Assembly (NCBI GenBank): GCA_021372245.1
Contig: JAJFUV010000082.1
Location: 1 to 42,806 of the forward strand
Length of the DNA: 42,806 bases
Source of the DNA: Terriglobales bacterium
GTDB taxonomy: Bacteria; Acidobacteriota; Terriglobia; Bryobacterales; Bryobacteraceae
Reading direction: 5' to 3'
The translations under genes and the position numbers were made by a program. Shown here one piece after another: positions 25,516 through 33,641 of this stretch. The notes below the pieces were generated by a model. The model was given only the letters and a program-made list of their open reading frames with translations, had not been told where the DNA came from and ran no database searches. Position 1 is the stretch's first letter. Every line of letters begins with the position of its first letter.

Positions 25516-26658
25516 CTACTCCTCGAAGGCTTCTCTGGAGCTTAGCGCTCTGACGAGATCCACAAATGTCCCAAGTCTTATAGACTGCCTGATTCTCGCC
25601 ATGATGTCAAGGTAGTGCTTCACGTTGTGAAGGGTCCCCAGGATGGAATAGAGCATTTCGCCGGCCTGAAACAGGTGCCGCAGGTAGGCTCGCGAGTAGT
25701 TGCGACAGGTGTAGCAGGAGCAGTTCTCGTCGAGCGGCCGGGCATCGTCGCGATAGCGCGCCTGCTTGATGATGACGCGTCCCGTACTCGTAAAAAGGCA
25801 CCCATTCCGGGCATTGCGCGAAGGCAGGACGCAGTCCATCATGTCCACCCCCCGGGCAACGTACTGCGCGAGTTCCTCCGGCATGCCGACGCCCATGACG
25901 TAGCGCGGACGGCCGGCCGGCAGCAGCGGCGCCGTCGTCCCCACCATTTCCAGGCTCATCTCGCGAGGCTCGCCCACCGAAAGGCCGCCGATGGCGTAAC
26001 CTTCGGCGTCCAGTTCCACCAGGCTGCCGGCGCATTCCCGCCGCAGGTCCGCGTACATCGAGCCTTGCACGATGGGAAACAGCGCGTGACGGCTTTCCAT
26101 GCCCTCGACGGCTTCGCGATAGTGCGCAAACGCCGCCCGGGCCCATCCGACGGTGCGCCGCATGGAAGCGCTGGCGGCTTCGTGGCTCGCCGGGTAGGCC
26201 AGGCACTCATCCAGTACCATGGCGATGTCGCTGCCCAGGGCCAACTGCACGTCCACCGTGGACGCCGGCGTGAACAGGTGCGCGTCCCCGTTCAGGTGGG
26301 AATGGAACAGGACCCCCTCATCGGTCACCTTTCTTAAGCTGTCAAGGCTGAAAACCTGGAAACCGCCCGAATCCGTGAGGATCGCGCCCGGCCAGGACAT
26401 GAACCGGTGCAGTCCGCCCAGGGAACGGATCAGTTCGTGACCGGGGCGCAGGAACAGGTGGTAGGTGTTGGCGAGCAGGATCTGCACGCCCAGTTCGTCA
26501 CGGAGCTGCTGCTGCGTCAGCCCCTTGACGCTCGCCTGCGTCCCTACCGGCATGAACACGGGCGTCTCCACCACACCGTGCGGCGTGTGCAACAGGCCCG
26601 TGCGCGCACCTGTTACCGGGCATTCGGCGAGAATCTCGAATCGGAGTGCGGGCACCAA
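25516..26658 (-). CDS. tgt: tRNA-guanine(34) transglycosylase (queuine synthesis)
   Basis: 380 residues, full length. It swaps guanine for preQ1 at position 34 of GUN-anticodon tRNAs. Visible features are 'ILLANTYHLFLRPG', the active-site 'LTDSGGFQVFSL', the 'VDMMDCVLPSRNARNG' segment with the nucleophilic Asp, and the zinc site C-x-C-x2-C ('CSCYTC') followed by a downstream His. The start is TTG 26658 or the adjacent GTG 26655. No ATG exists before the core domain. A TACAAT lies 6-9 bases upstream and only a weak AAGGA, so the mRNA may be leaderless. It heads the cluster with yajC-secDF. Confidence 0.96.
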   Translation of the reverse strand: MVPALRFEILAECPVTGARTGLLHTPHGVVETPVFMPVGTQASVKGLTQQQLRDELGVQILLANTYHLFLRPGHELIRSLGGLHRFMSWPGAILTDSGGFQVFSLDSLRKVTDEGVLFHSHLNGDAHLFTPASTVDVQLALGSDIAMVLDECLAYPASHEAASASMRRTVGWARAAFAHYREAVEGMESRHALFPIVQGSMYADLRRECAGSLVELDAEGYAIGGLSVGEPREMSLEMVGTTAPLLPAGRPRYVMGVGMPEELAQYVARGVDMMDCVLPSRNARNGCLFTSTGRVIIKQARYRDDARPLDENCSCYTCRNYSRAYLRHLFQAGEMLYSILGTLHNVKHYLDIMARIRQSIRLGTFVDLVRALSSREAFEE

Positions 26659-26664
26659 TTCCTT

Positions 26665-26670
26665 ATTGTA
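26665..26670 (-). promoter_or_regulatory. Candidate -10 element of the tgt-yajC-secDF cluster
   Basis: TACAAT on the minus strand, 6 bases before TTG 26658 and 9 before GTG 26655, in the short divergent gap with the metallohydrolase gene. Confidence 0.35.
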
Positions 26671-26714
26671 CGGTGCCCGGCGCCACGCCCGCGCCTTTCG
26701 TGGTAGTAATGGTC

Positions 26715-29360
26715 ATGCCTATGCCTACACGCCGGGTATTTCTTCAATCCGCCGGGGCTGTGGCTCCGGTTCTCTCGGGCGCGCTTTCCGCGGCTCCGGC
26801 CGATCCCGCGTCCGCAAGATTCACGCCCGTCGACCTCTCCTCCCGCTTCAATGCAACCAGCACCGATTGGGGTCCTCAGGAGCAGGCTCGCCGCCTGGGC
26901 CCCGCTTCGGCCAAGGATCAACTCGTGCGCACACCCGGAGGACGCACGGCGCTGCGCGGCATTCCCTTCCAGCTAGGGCGCGAGGACGTGCGGCAAAAAT
27001 CGTGGCTCGCGGTGAGCCGGCGCGGCGTATCGTGGACCACCCCGGAGATGGAGATCCCTATCGAAAGTGAGGCCCGGTTCCTGGTGGTGGCCAGTTTTTG
27101 CGATTGGTACGAGAAAGAGTTCTTTTCGGCCGGTGAAGAGACGGTCGACCTGGTGGGCGAGCTTCTGGCCACGGCCGCAATCGTCTATGAGGATGGGACG
27201 CGGCACACCGCGCCCGTCCGCCGCCGCTTCGAAACCAACGCGCCCACAGCCGCCTTCGGCCAACTCGCCTACGCCGCGCGCCCCCATCGCAAGGACATAG
27301 CCAGCAGCCTCGGCGATCCGCTCGACCACGGCACGACGTGGGGGAATCTCCAGACGGGTGTATGGGACCGGTCCTACGGCTCCGGCCCGGCGGGCGACGG
27401 GCACGGCATTGTATGGCTTTGGGCGCTCGAGAATCCGCACCCGGACAAGCGCATCCGTTCTTTGCACTTCAAGGCCGACAGCCAGGGTCTGTTGTTCCTT
27501 TGCGGCGTGACCATGTATCACGGGCGCCGTCACCCGTTGCAGTACGAGCGCCTGCGGCTCTATCGCTTCACCCTGCCCGAGGGAACTTCGGCGAACGCCG
27601 ACGCTTGGGATGTTGACGTGGACCTGGGGGTGGTCGGGCGAAAGTACACGCTCCCGGCCTTTTCCGCCGAAGCCTGGCTCGGCGTACCCGATCCCCGCGT
27701 CCGTCCCGCGGCAAGCGCGCCGGCAGCCCCGTGCGTCTACGCCGAAGTCACCGCATCGCCCGAAGCCACGCTGACGCTGCGTGAACGCTCCACCGGGCAG
27801 GCGGCCGCATTCGACCTGAGCGCGCTCCAGCCCGTCGCGGGCGCGCGTGTCGAACCGCTCCACCCGCACAAGACCTGGCTGCACGGCGAAGTGATCGATC
27901 GCGCCACCGGGCGGCCCACGCCGGTTCGCCTGGCGTTCCGGTCGCTCGAAGGACGCTACCTGCCGCCGTACGGGCACCGCTATGAAATAAACACCGGCTG
28001 GTTCCAGGACTACGGCGCCGACGTGGTCGCCTCGGGCTCTCCGTTCGCTTACGTGGACGGCACGTTTCAAGTGGAATTGCCCGTGGGCGAAGTGTTGGTG
28101 GAGATCGCCAAGGGCTATGAGTACGGAGTTACACGGCAGCGCCTGAAGATCGAGCCGGGGCAACGGGAGTTGAAGCTCGAAGTCGCCCGCCGGTTCGACC
28201 TCCGTTCCAAAGGGTGGATGACGGCCGACGTCCACGTGCATTTCCTCTCGCCATCCACCGCCGTGCTGGAAGGCCAGGCCGAAGGGCTGAATTACATCAA
28301 CCTGCTGGCCGCTCAGTGGGGCGACCTGTTCACTAACGTAGGCGACCTACCCCTGGGCGCGCTGACGTCGAAAGACGGCGAGACCACGGTGTGGGTGGGC
28401 ACGGAAAACCGCCAGCACTTCCTGGGCCACCTGGCGCTGATGCGCCGGCAGGGCGAGCCGGTGTATCCGATGTCGGCCTCCGGTCCCTCGGAAAGCTACA
28501 TCGGAGATCCCATGTGGGCCAGCCTCAACGACTGGTGCGACGAGAACCGCTCGCGCGGCGGCCTCAATATTGCGGTCCACTACCCGCATCCGACCTCGGA
28601 ACTCGCAGCCGCCATCGCGCTCGGCAAAGTGGACGCCGCCGAGATCTACCTGTTCAACGACGACTTCAACACCATGCGCATCCGCGACTGGTATCGCGCC
28701 TTGAACTGCGGCTACCGCATGCCGTGCGTCGGGGGTACGGATAAGATGAGCGCCGGCATGCCCGCGGGCGTGGGCCGTACTTACGCTTACATCGGCGACA
28801 AAGAGATGAATTACGACTCCTGGGCAGATGCCGTGCGCTCGGGGCGCACCTTCACCACCACCGGGCCATTGATCGAGTTCCGCGCCGAGGGCCGCATGCC
28901 CGGATCTACCATCAAGATCGCCTCCGGTGGTGCGACCATTGTCTGCCACGCCGAAGTGTCGAGCTACATCCCCATCCATCGCGTGGAGGTCGTCTTCAAC
29001 GGGAAGGTGGCGGCTTCGCGCGAGGAGTCCTCCGGCGCGCGGCAACTCACGCTCAACGAGCCTGTCAAAATCGGCGGGCCCGGGTGGCTGGCGGCGCGCT
29101 GCGTGGGACGGCTGGGCCCTTCTCCCGGCGTGCGCCTCGGCATCCAGGCCCACACTTCGCCCGTCTATGTGACCGCACCGGACAGGGAGCATTTCGCGCC
29201 GGATGCGGGTGCTTACATGTTGAAGTTGATCGACGGGACGCGTGCCTGGGTGGATACTCTCGCCGCGCACGAGGGCACCGGGCGAGCCGACCGGCTGCAC
29301 CGTGTGCTCGCCGAAGCCCGCGCCGAACTGGAGGCGCGCCGGGCCCGGCGTCGCGTCTGA
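26715..29360 (+). CDS. CehA/McbA-family (PHP-fold) metallohydrolase, exported
   Basis: About 881 residues from ATG 26715 (ATG 26721 equally possible). The N-terminus 'MPTRRVFLQSAGAVAPVL' resembles a Tat signal with a twin arginine. Residues ~30-490 are beta-rich and unassigned. They include a carboxypeptidase-regulatory-like stretch near residue 395. The catalytic part starts at 'WMTADVHVHF' (Asp505, His507, His509), the metal-binding DxHxH motif of the CehA/McbA PHP family. 'IAVHYPHPTSE' and 'CVGGTDKMS' give further metal-site candidates. Family members hydrolyse phosphate or carbamate esters. The substrate here is unknown. The first ~23 residues of the longer open frame overlap the divergent tgt start and are unlikely. 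Confidence 0.82.
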   Translation: MPMPTRRVFLQSAGAVAPVLSGALSAAPADPASARFTPVDLSSRFNATSTDWGPQEQARRLGPASAKDQLVRTPGGRTALRGIPFQLGREDVRQKSWLAVSRRGVSWTTPEMEIPIESEARFLVVASFCDWYEKEFFSAGEETVDLVGELLATAAIVYEDGTRHTAPVRRRFETNAPTAAFGQLAYAARPHRKDIASSLGDPLDHGTTWGNLQTGVWDRSYGSGPAGDGHGIVWLWALENPHPDKRIRSLHFKADSQGLLFLCGVTMYHGRRHPLQYERLRLYRFTLPEGTSANADAWDVDVDLGVVGRKYTLPAFSAEAWLGVPDPRVRPAASAPAAPCVYAEVTASPEATLTLRERSTGQAAAFDLSALQPVAGARVEPLHPHKTWLHGEVIDRATGRPTPVRLAFRSLEGRYLPPYGHRYEINTGWFQDYGADVVASGSPFAYVDGTFQVELPVGEVLVEIAKGYEYGVTRQRLKIEPGQRELKLEVARRFDLRSKGWMTADVHVHFLSPSTAVLEGQAEGLNYINLLAAQWGDLFTNVGDLPLGALTSKDGETTVWVGTENRQHFLGHLALMRRQGEPVYPMSASGPSESYIGDPMWASLNDWCDENRSRGGLNIAVHYPHPTSELAAAIALGKVDAAEIYLFNDDFNTMRIRDWYRALNCGYRMPCVGGTDKMSAGMPAGVGRTYAYIGDKEMNYDSWADAVRSGRTFTTTGPLIEFRAEGRMPGSTIKIASGGATIVCHAEVSSYIPIHRVEVVFNGKVAASREESSGARQLTLNEPVKIGGPGWLAARCVGRLGPSPGVRLGIQAHTSPVYVTAPDREHFAPDAGAYMLKLIDGTRAWVDTLAAHEGTGRADRLHRVLAEARAELEARRARRRV

Positions 29361-29376
29361 AACGTCTTCTCTTTGC

Positions 29377-29382
29377 TAGAAT
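29377..29382 (+). promoter_or_regulatory. Candidate -10 element before the unknown gene at 29402
   Basis: TAGAAT, 19 bases before ATG 29402, with GGAG between them at a usable distance. No convincing -35. The gene may instead be read through from the metallohydrolase. Confidence 0.25.
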
Positions 29383-29401
29383 TGGAGTTAATCCAGCCCA
29401 G

Positions 29402-30148
29402 ATGTCCAATCAAACGGATTTGTCCCGCATCAGCGTTGCCGATTTCGCCGAACGTTTTCGTGGCGAGATGGTGCCGCTGTCGAATACGTTCTCATATTTT
29501 TCGGCCCTCCCTCTCGCCGAGGACGAAGTGAAGGAGTACCTCGAAGAGCCCATCGCCGCGCTTCCCCCAGCCATCCGCAAGGCGCTGCCGAAGACGTTCG
29601 TGCTGCTGGTCCCCTATCTGGAGAGGACCGGCGGCAAAGGGTGCGACATCGTTTGCTTCGAGGCCCCGCCCGACACCAAGCTCAGTTGGGCGGCCCGCCT
29701 GTCCTCACCGAACGGCACCGTCATCGCGCTTCCCACCAAAACACTGGAGTTGGGCGACTACCATTACCAGTTCTACTACTGCATCGCCGAAATCATGGGC
29801 GATGTGTGGGGTGAAGGCGCCCGTGCGAAGTACAGCAGCGCTTTGCGCGAGGAGTTGAACGGCCGCGTGCACGGCGAAGTGGACGATCGCGCCTGGCGGC
29901 TGAAACAAGCGCTCCTACGGCGGCAGACCAAACTGCGCCGCGAGACCAAAGCCTTCCATGAATACGCCACGCAGAGCTTCATCGACACACTGGCCCTATT
30001 CCTGCACGGTATCTGCTGCGATATCGACGTGGAGACGGGTCCCCGCCAGTTGCCGAGCCGCTATTTGCGCCGGCGCCTGATGCTGCTCGAAGAGTTGTTC
30101 CCGCCGCCGGAGAAATACAGCGTTTTCCCCGAAGGCGCGGGCGCATAG
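29402..30148 (+). CDS. Conserved-looking cytoplasmic protein of unknown function
   Basis: 248 residues (MSNQTDLSRISVADFAERF...). No signal peptide or membrane segment. I do not recognise a family. The protein is mostly alpha-helical in appearance. It has a Tyr-rich segment 'GDYHYQFYYCIAEIMGDVWG' near residue 120, an Arg/Lys-rich coil (~165-185) and a Cys pair in 'FLHGICCDIDVETG' (~202). The start at 29402 was chosen because the longer frame overlaps the metallohydrolase gene heavily. It ends 16 bases before the convergent VWFA gene. Codon use looks like that of the neighbours. Confidence 0.7.
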   Translation: MSNQTDLSRISVADFAERFRGEMVPLSNTFSYFSALPLAEDEVKEYLEEPIAALPPAIRKALPKTFVLLVPYLERTGGKGCDIVCFEAPPDTKLSWAARLSSPNGTVIALPTKTLELGDYHYQFYYCIAEIMGDVWGEGARAKYSSALREELNGRVHGEVDDRAWRLKQALLRRQTKLRRETKAFHEYATQSFIDTLALFLHGICCDIDVETGPRQLPSRYLRRRLMLLEELFPPPEKYSVFPEGAGA

Positions 30149-30164
30149 ACCGTCGAGAGTCGAA

Positions 30165-31880
30165 TCAACGGGCGGGGATCCGCCTGGGGATCTCCACCGA
30201 GCCCACGGCCCCGGAGTTGGCGTCGCGGACGACGACTTTCAATCGATACGCGGAAGAGGCCATGGACAGTTGCTTCGGTATAATCAGGCCCTCTTCAACT
30301 ATTCTGGCGTAATCCTCGGGCGTGAGATTCAGTTCAACATCGTCCTTGACGAGTGTCGCGCCCTTGCCGTCCGGCGTGGGCTGCTGCACGTAGGCCAGAT
30401 CGATTTTGCCGGCCCAACGCAGGTCTTTCCGGGCGAACGCAATATCTTTCGCCTCAATAATGACTCGCAGGTCCAGGCGCCCTGCCGAAGGTGTGTCGGG
30501 CCGTGTGGCCACCACCAGGCGGATGGCCGTCGATTCGAGCAGGCTGCGAGCGTCTTCGAGCAGGGCCGTCTGCCGGTTGCTCTCCATCCTGGCTTCTTCC
30601 GGCAAGGCGAGATATCCCCCGCGATGCCGCACGGAAACACCGGGACGGTTGACGCTCACTTTTATGCGCTGGAAACGGCCATCCCAACGGCTTTGCGATG
30701 GATGATAGGTGAGAACGTAATTCACGCGCGAGTCTTCCACTGCCGCGGCGATGGCGCGGCCGGTGTCGTTCTCATCGAGGAACGCAATGCCGCCGGTGCG
30801 TCCCGCGATGGACTGCATGGTTTCACGATTCGAGTAGAACTCCTCGGGCAGCGAAGTAGCGGTGGTCTTGCGCCTCTGCTCGAATTCGAGGCTCTTCCGG
30901 TTCCGGGCGTCAATGGCGGGGTTGCCTAAGAGTCCCTGCGCGTCCACCGGGTACACGGCCATATCCGCAGAATCCATGGCGCGAGCCACGCGTTCGTTCT
31001 CGGCGTCGAAGATGCGCTTCTGAGCCCCGGGATACTCGATGAACATGTCATCGTCGCCCGCGTCGAGCGGATTCTTGCGGCGGTCCATGCCGGAAGGAAT
31101 CTGCGCGCGTTTGGTTCTCCTGGCTGGGTCCTGCATGGGGCGCGGGCCAACGCCCAACGAGAACGGTATGCCGCCGGTCACCCAAACCAGGTTCTTGCGG
31201 CCGGGCAGCGCCGCCACACGCCCCGCGATGGCTTCGAGCGCCGCCGCCGTCCTGCGCACCCGCAATGCCGCGTCCATGTCGGACATGATCTGGTCCGCCC
31301 GCATCAGGTATTGATCCAGCGCCCCTATGCCCGTGTCCGGCGCCGCGCGCTCCACCGTATCCGGGCCGGCCAGCGTCCGGGGCCGATAGCGTTCCATTGC
31401 CTCGATAAGCCGCGCGGCGTCGCTCGTAAAGTCGTAAAGCAGGAGCAGTTCGGTGTCCAGTGCGTAAAGCGCGATCCGGTAGTCCGGCCTGAGCTGCCCT
31501 CGAAGGAATTTCAACAACTCCTGGCGGGCGCTTGCCCGGTCGCGGAACTTCGTGTTCATCAGGTCGAACAGGATCACCGTTACGCCGCTCGGCGCGCCTC
31601 CCTTCAACTCGTAGCGGTTCGTATAGAAGCCTGGAGGGAGCGGATCGGCCGGAGGCGGCAGCACGCGCAGCCTTTCGGCGGAGAAACCGGCGATTTGTTG
31701 CGGCTTGCCGTCTTCCGTGATGGTGAAATCGTCCTTCGTGAGCCCCTCAACCGGCCGGCCGTCCTTGCCGGTGACAATGACATTGACTTCCACCAGGCGC
31801 GTGGTCACACGAAGGACGGGCTCCTGTTGTCCGCTGAGCACCACACCCAGGAGAAGAACACTCCATCGCAGCAGATTCAT
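30165..31880 (-). CDS. Secreted VWFA-related Acidobacterial-domain protein (paralog 2)
   Basis: 571 residues. Signal peptide MNLLRWSVLLLGVVLSGQ, then 'LRVTTRLVEVNVIVTGKDGRPVEGLTKDDFTI', the hallmark beginning of TIGR03436 proteins. The VWA-like fold follows ('VTVILFDLMNTKFRDRASAR', 'GRKNLVWVTGGIPF', 'DSADMAVYPVDAQGLLG') and then a beta-rich C-terminus. Its function is not established. The domain suggests surface adhesion or protein binding. It overlaps the upstream paralog by four bases (ATGA). The last ~20 codons are nearly identical in DNA to those of that paralog. Confidence 0.85.
   Translation of the reverse strand: MNLLRWSVLLLGVVLSGQQEPVLRVTTRLVEVNVIVTGKDGRPVEGLTKDDFTITEDGKPQQIAGFSAERLRVLPPPADPLPPGFYTNRYELKGGAPSGVTVILFDLMNTKFRDRASARQELLKFLRGQLRPDYRIALYALDTELLLLYDFTSDAARLIEAMERYRPRTLAGPDTVERAAPDTGIGALDQYLMRADQIMSDMDAALRVRRTAAALEAIAGRVAALPGRKNLVWVTGGIPFSLGVGPRPMQDPARRTKRAQIPSGMDRRKNPLDAGDDDMFIEYPGAQKRIFDAENERVARAMDSADMAVYPVDAQGLLGNPAIDARNRKSLEFEQRRKTTATSLPEEFYSNRETMQSIAGRTGGIAFLDENDTGRAIAAAVEDSRVNYVLTYHPSQSRWDGRFQRIKVSVNRPGVSVRHRGGYLALPEEARMESNRQTALLEDARSLLESTAIRLVVATRPDTPSAGRLDLRVIIEAKDIAFARKDLRWAGKIDLAYVQQPTPDGKGATLVKDDVELNLTPEDYARIVEEGLIIPKQLSMASSAYRLKVVVRDANSGAVGSVEIPRRIPAR
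30190..30248. repeat. 59-bp exact direct repeat, copy A (3' end of VWFA paralog 2)
   Basis: Identical to 31896-31954. It begins ATCTCCACCGAGCCCACGGC and ends AATCGATA. It encodes 'YRLKVVVRDANSGAVGSVE' on the minus strand. Confidence 0.85.
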
Positions 31881-33631
31881 TTTCCGCCTCTGGGCATCTC
31901 CACCGAGCCCACGGCCCCGGAGTTGGCGTCGCGGACGACGACTTTCAATCGATATGCGGATGACGCCATGGACAACTCCTTCGGCACGATCAGGCCTTCC
32001 TCGACCACCTTGGCATAGGCTTCCGGCGTGAGGGTGATGTCCAAGTCGTCCTTTACCAGCGTCGTACGTTTACCGTCCGCCGTTGGTTGTTGCACGAAAG
32101 CCAGGTCAATCTTGCAGGCCCAGCGCCCGTCTTTGTTGGTGAATGCGATGTCTCTGACGTCGAGCATGATTCGCACGCTAAGCCGTCCCGGCGACGGCAT
32201 GTCGGGCCGCGTGGCCACCACCAGGCGAATGCCGGTAGATTCGAGCGGGCTGGTTGCAGCCTGCATCAACCCGGCCTGCCTGTCGTTCGCCGCCACAGCC
32301 GTGTCCGGCAGCGCGAGATAGCCGCCGCGATGCCTCACCGTCACATCCTGGCGGTTCACCTTCACCTGTAGCTTCTGGAAATGTCCGTCCCAACGCTCCT
32401 GCTTGGGGTAGTAGCTGAGCACGTAAGTAAGTTGCGCGTCTTCCACCGCCGCGCGGATGGCGCCGGAAAGGTCGTTCGAGTCCAGAAAAGCCTGTCCGCC
32501 GGTCCGTTCGGCGAGGATCTTCATCGTGTCTCTGTTGGCATAGAACTCATCGGGCAGTCCCGTTCCGCCAAGCTTTTCCCGCCTCTCAAAGGCCATGCTC
32601 TTACGCTCGCTCGCGCTGATTCCTTGCGCCCCCAACAGCCCCTGGGCATCCACCGGATATACGGCCAGGTCGGCCGCATCCATGGCGCGCCCCACGCGCT
32701 CCGTCTCTTCGGTGAAGATGCGCTTGGCCGCGGCCGGGTAATCCGCGAACATCTCGTCGCTCTCACTCGACATCTTCCGCGAGTCGGGCAGGTTTGCACT
32801 TGGATTTGCACCGGAGGGCTTCTCTGCGATCTTCCGCCTTTGCGTGGGGTCCTGCATCATGCGTTGTTGAATCCCCAGCCAAAGAGGCACCCCACCGGTC
32901 ACCCACACCAGGCTCTTTCTTCCCGGCAGCGCCGACACGCGGCGCGCGATCGCTTCGAGCGCTCCCGCCGTGCGCTGCACTCGCGCGACGGCGTTCATGT
33001 CCGAGAGAATCTGGTCCGCCTGCATGGTCGTCTCGGCCAAAGCCTTCCATCTCAGGTCGGGCACGTCAGGCGCGGTTAGGTCGTGCGTGTCCGGACTGGC
33101 CGGCGCATTAGTTCCAAAGCGGTCGAGCCTCTGGATGAGTTGCGTCGCGTCGGTCGTGAAATCGTGCAGCAGATGAAGCTGCAAGTCCAGCGCGTATAGC
33201 GCCACACGATCGCCGGGCCGCAACTGCCCGCGCAGGAATTTCAGCAATTCCTGGCGGGCGAAAGCCTTGTCACGAACTCTCGTATTCAGCAGGTCGAGCA
33301 GGATCACCGTAGCGCTGGATGGCGCGCCCCCCTTCAACTCGTAGCGGTTCGTATAAACATCGGGCGGCAACGCCTCGGCAGGCGGTGAGATGACGTGCAT
33401 TTTCTCAACCGAGAACCTCTCAATCTTCTGCGGCTTGCCGTTTTCAACCACAGTGAAGTCGTCCTTGGTGAGGCCTTCGACGGGCCGGCCCTGCTTATCC
33501 GTAACGATGACGTTGACTTCGACCAGGCGCGTGGTTACGCGGAGAACGGGAGGCTCCTGGCAAATAAGAACCGTGCAGGCGGCCGCAATACATCCAATTC
33601 GGGCAAACCAGGTGATACCTGATGAGGGCAT
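31877..33631 (-). CDS. Secreted VWFA-related Acidobacterial-domain protein (paralog 1)
   Basis: 584 residues from ATG 33631. The longer open frame, which reads back into the helicase gene, has no support. Signal-like N-terminus 'MPSSGITWFARIGCIAAACTVLI'. It has the same layout as the downstream paralog: an 'LVEVNVIVTDKQGRPVEGLT' opening, a VWA-like core ('ATVILLDLLNTRVRDKAFAR', 'GRKSLVWVTGGVPLW') and a beta-rich end. The classic MIDAS DxSxS is replaced by DLLNT, as in its paralog. It starts 10 bases after the helicase stop and is clearly in the same transcription unit. It carries a low-complexity Asn/Ser/Pro segment (about residues 270-295) that the other copy lacks in this form. Confidence 0.85.
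   Translation of the reverse strand: MPSSGITWFARIGCIAAACTVLICQEPPVLRVTTRLVEVNVIVTDKQGRPVEGLTKDDFTVVENGKPQKIERFSVEKMHVISPPAEALPPDVYTNRYELKGGAPSSATVILLDLLNTRVRDKAFARQELLKFLRGQLRPGDRVALYALDLQLHLLHDFTTDATQLIQRLDRFGTNAPASPDTHDLTAPDVPDLRWKALAETTMQADQILSDMNAVARVQRTAGALEAIARRVSALPGRKSLVWVTGGVPLWLGIQQRMMQDPTQRRKIAEKPSGANPSANLPDSRKMSSESDEMFADYPAAAKRIFTEETERVGRAMDAADLAVYPVDAQGLLGAQGISASERKSMAFERREKLGGTGLPDEFYANRDTMKILAERTGGQAFLDSNDLSGAIRAAVEDAQLTYVLSYYPKQERWDGHFQKLQVKVNRQDVTVRHRGGYLALPDTAVAANDRQAGLMQAATSPLESTGIRLVVATRPDMPSPGRLSVRIMLDVRDIAFTNKDGRWACKIDLAFVQQPTADGKRTTLVKDDLDITLTPEAYAKVVEEGLIVPKELSMASSAYRLKVVVRDANSGAVGSVEMPRGGK
31896..31954. repeat. 59-bp exact direct repeat, copy B (3' end of VWFA paralog 1)
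   Basis: Identical to 30190-30248, 1706 bases apart in the same orientation. Recombination between the copies would delete one paralog and leave one intact hybrid gene. Confidence 0.85.
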
Positions 33632-33641
33632 AATCCCCGCA

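Noticed and set aside
28347..29300. 317-codon minus-strand frame
   Set aside because: Antisense to the PHP-type metallohydrolase C-terminal region and lacks any family signature.
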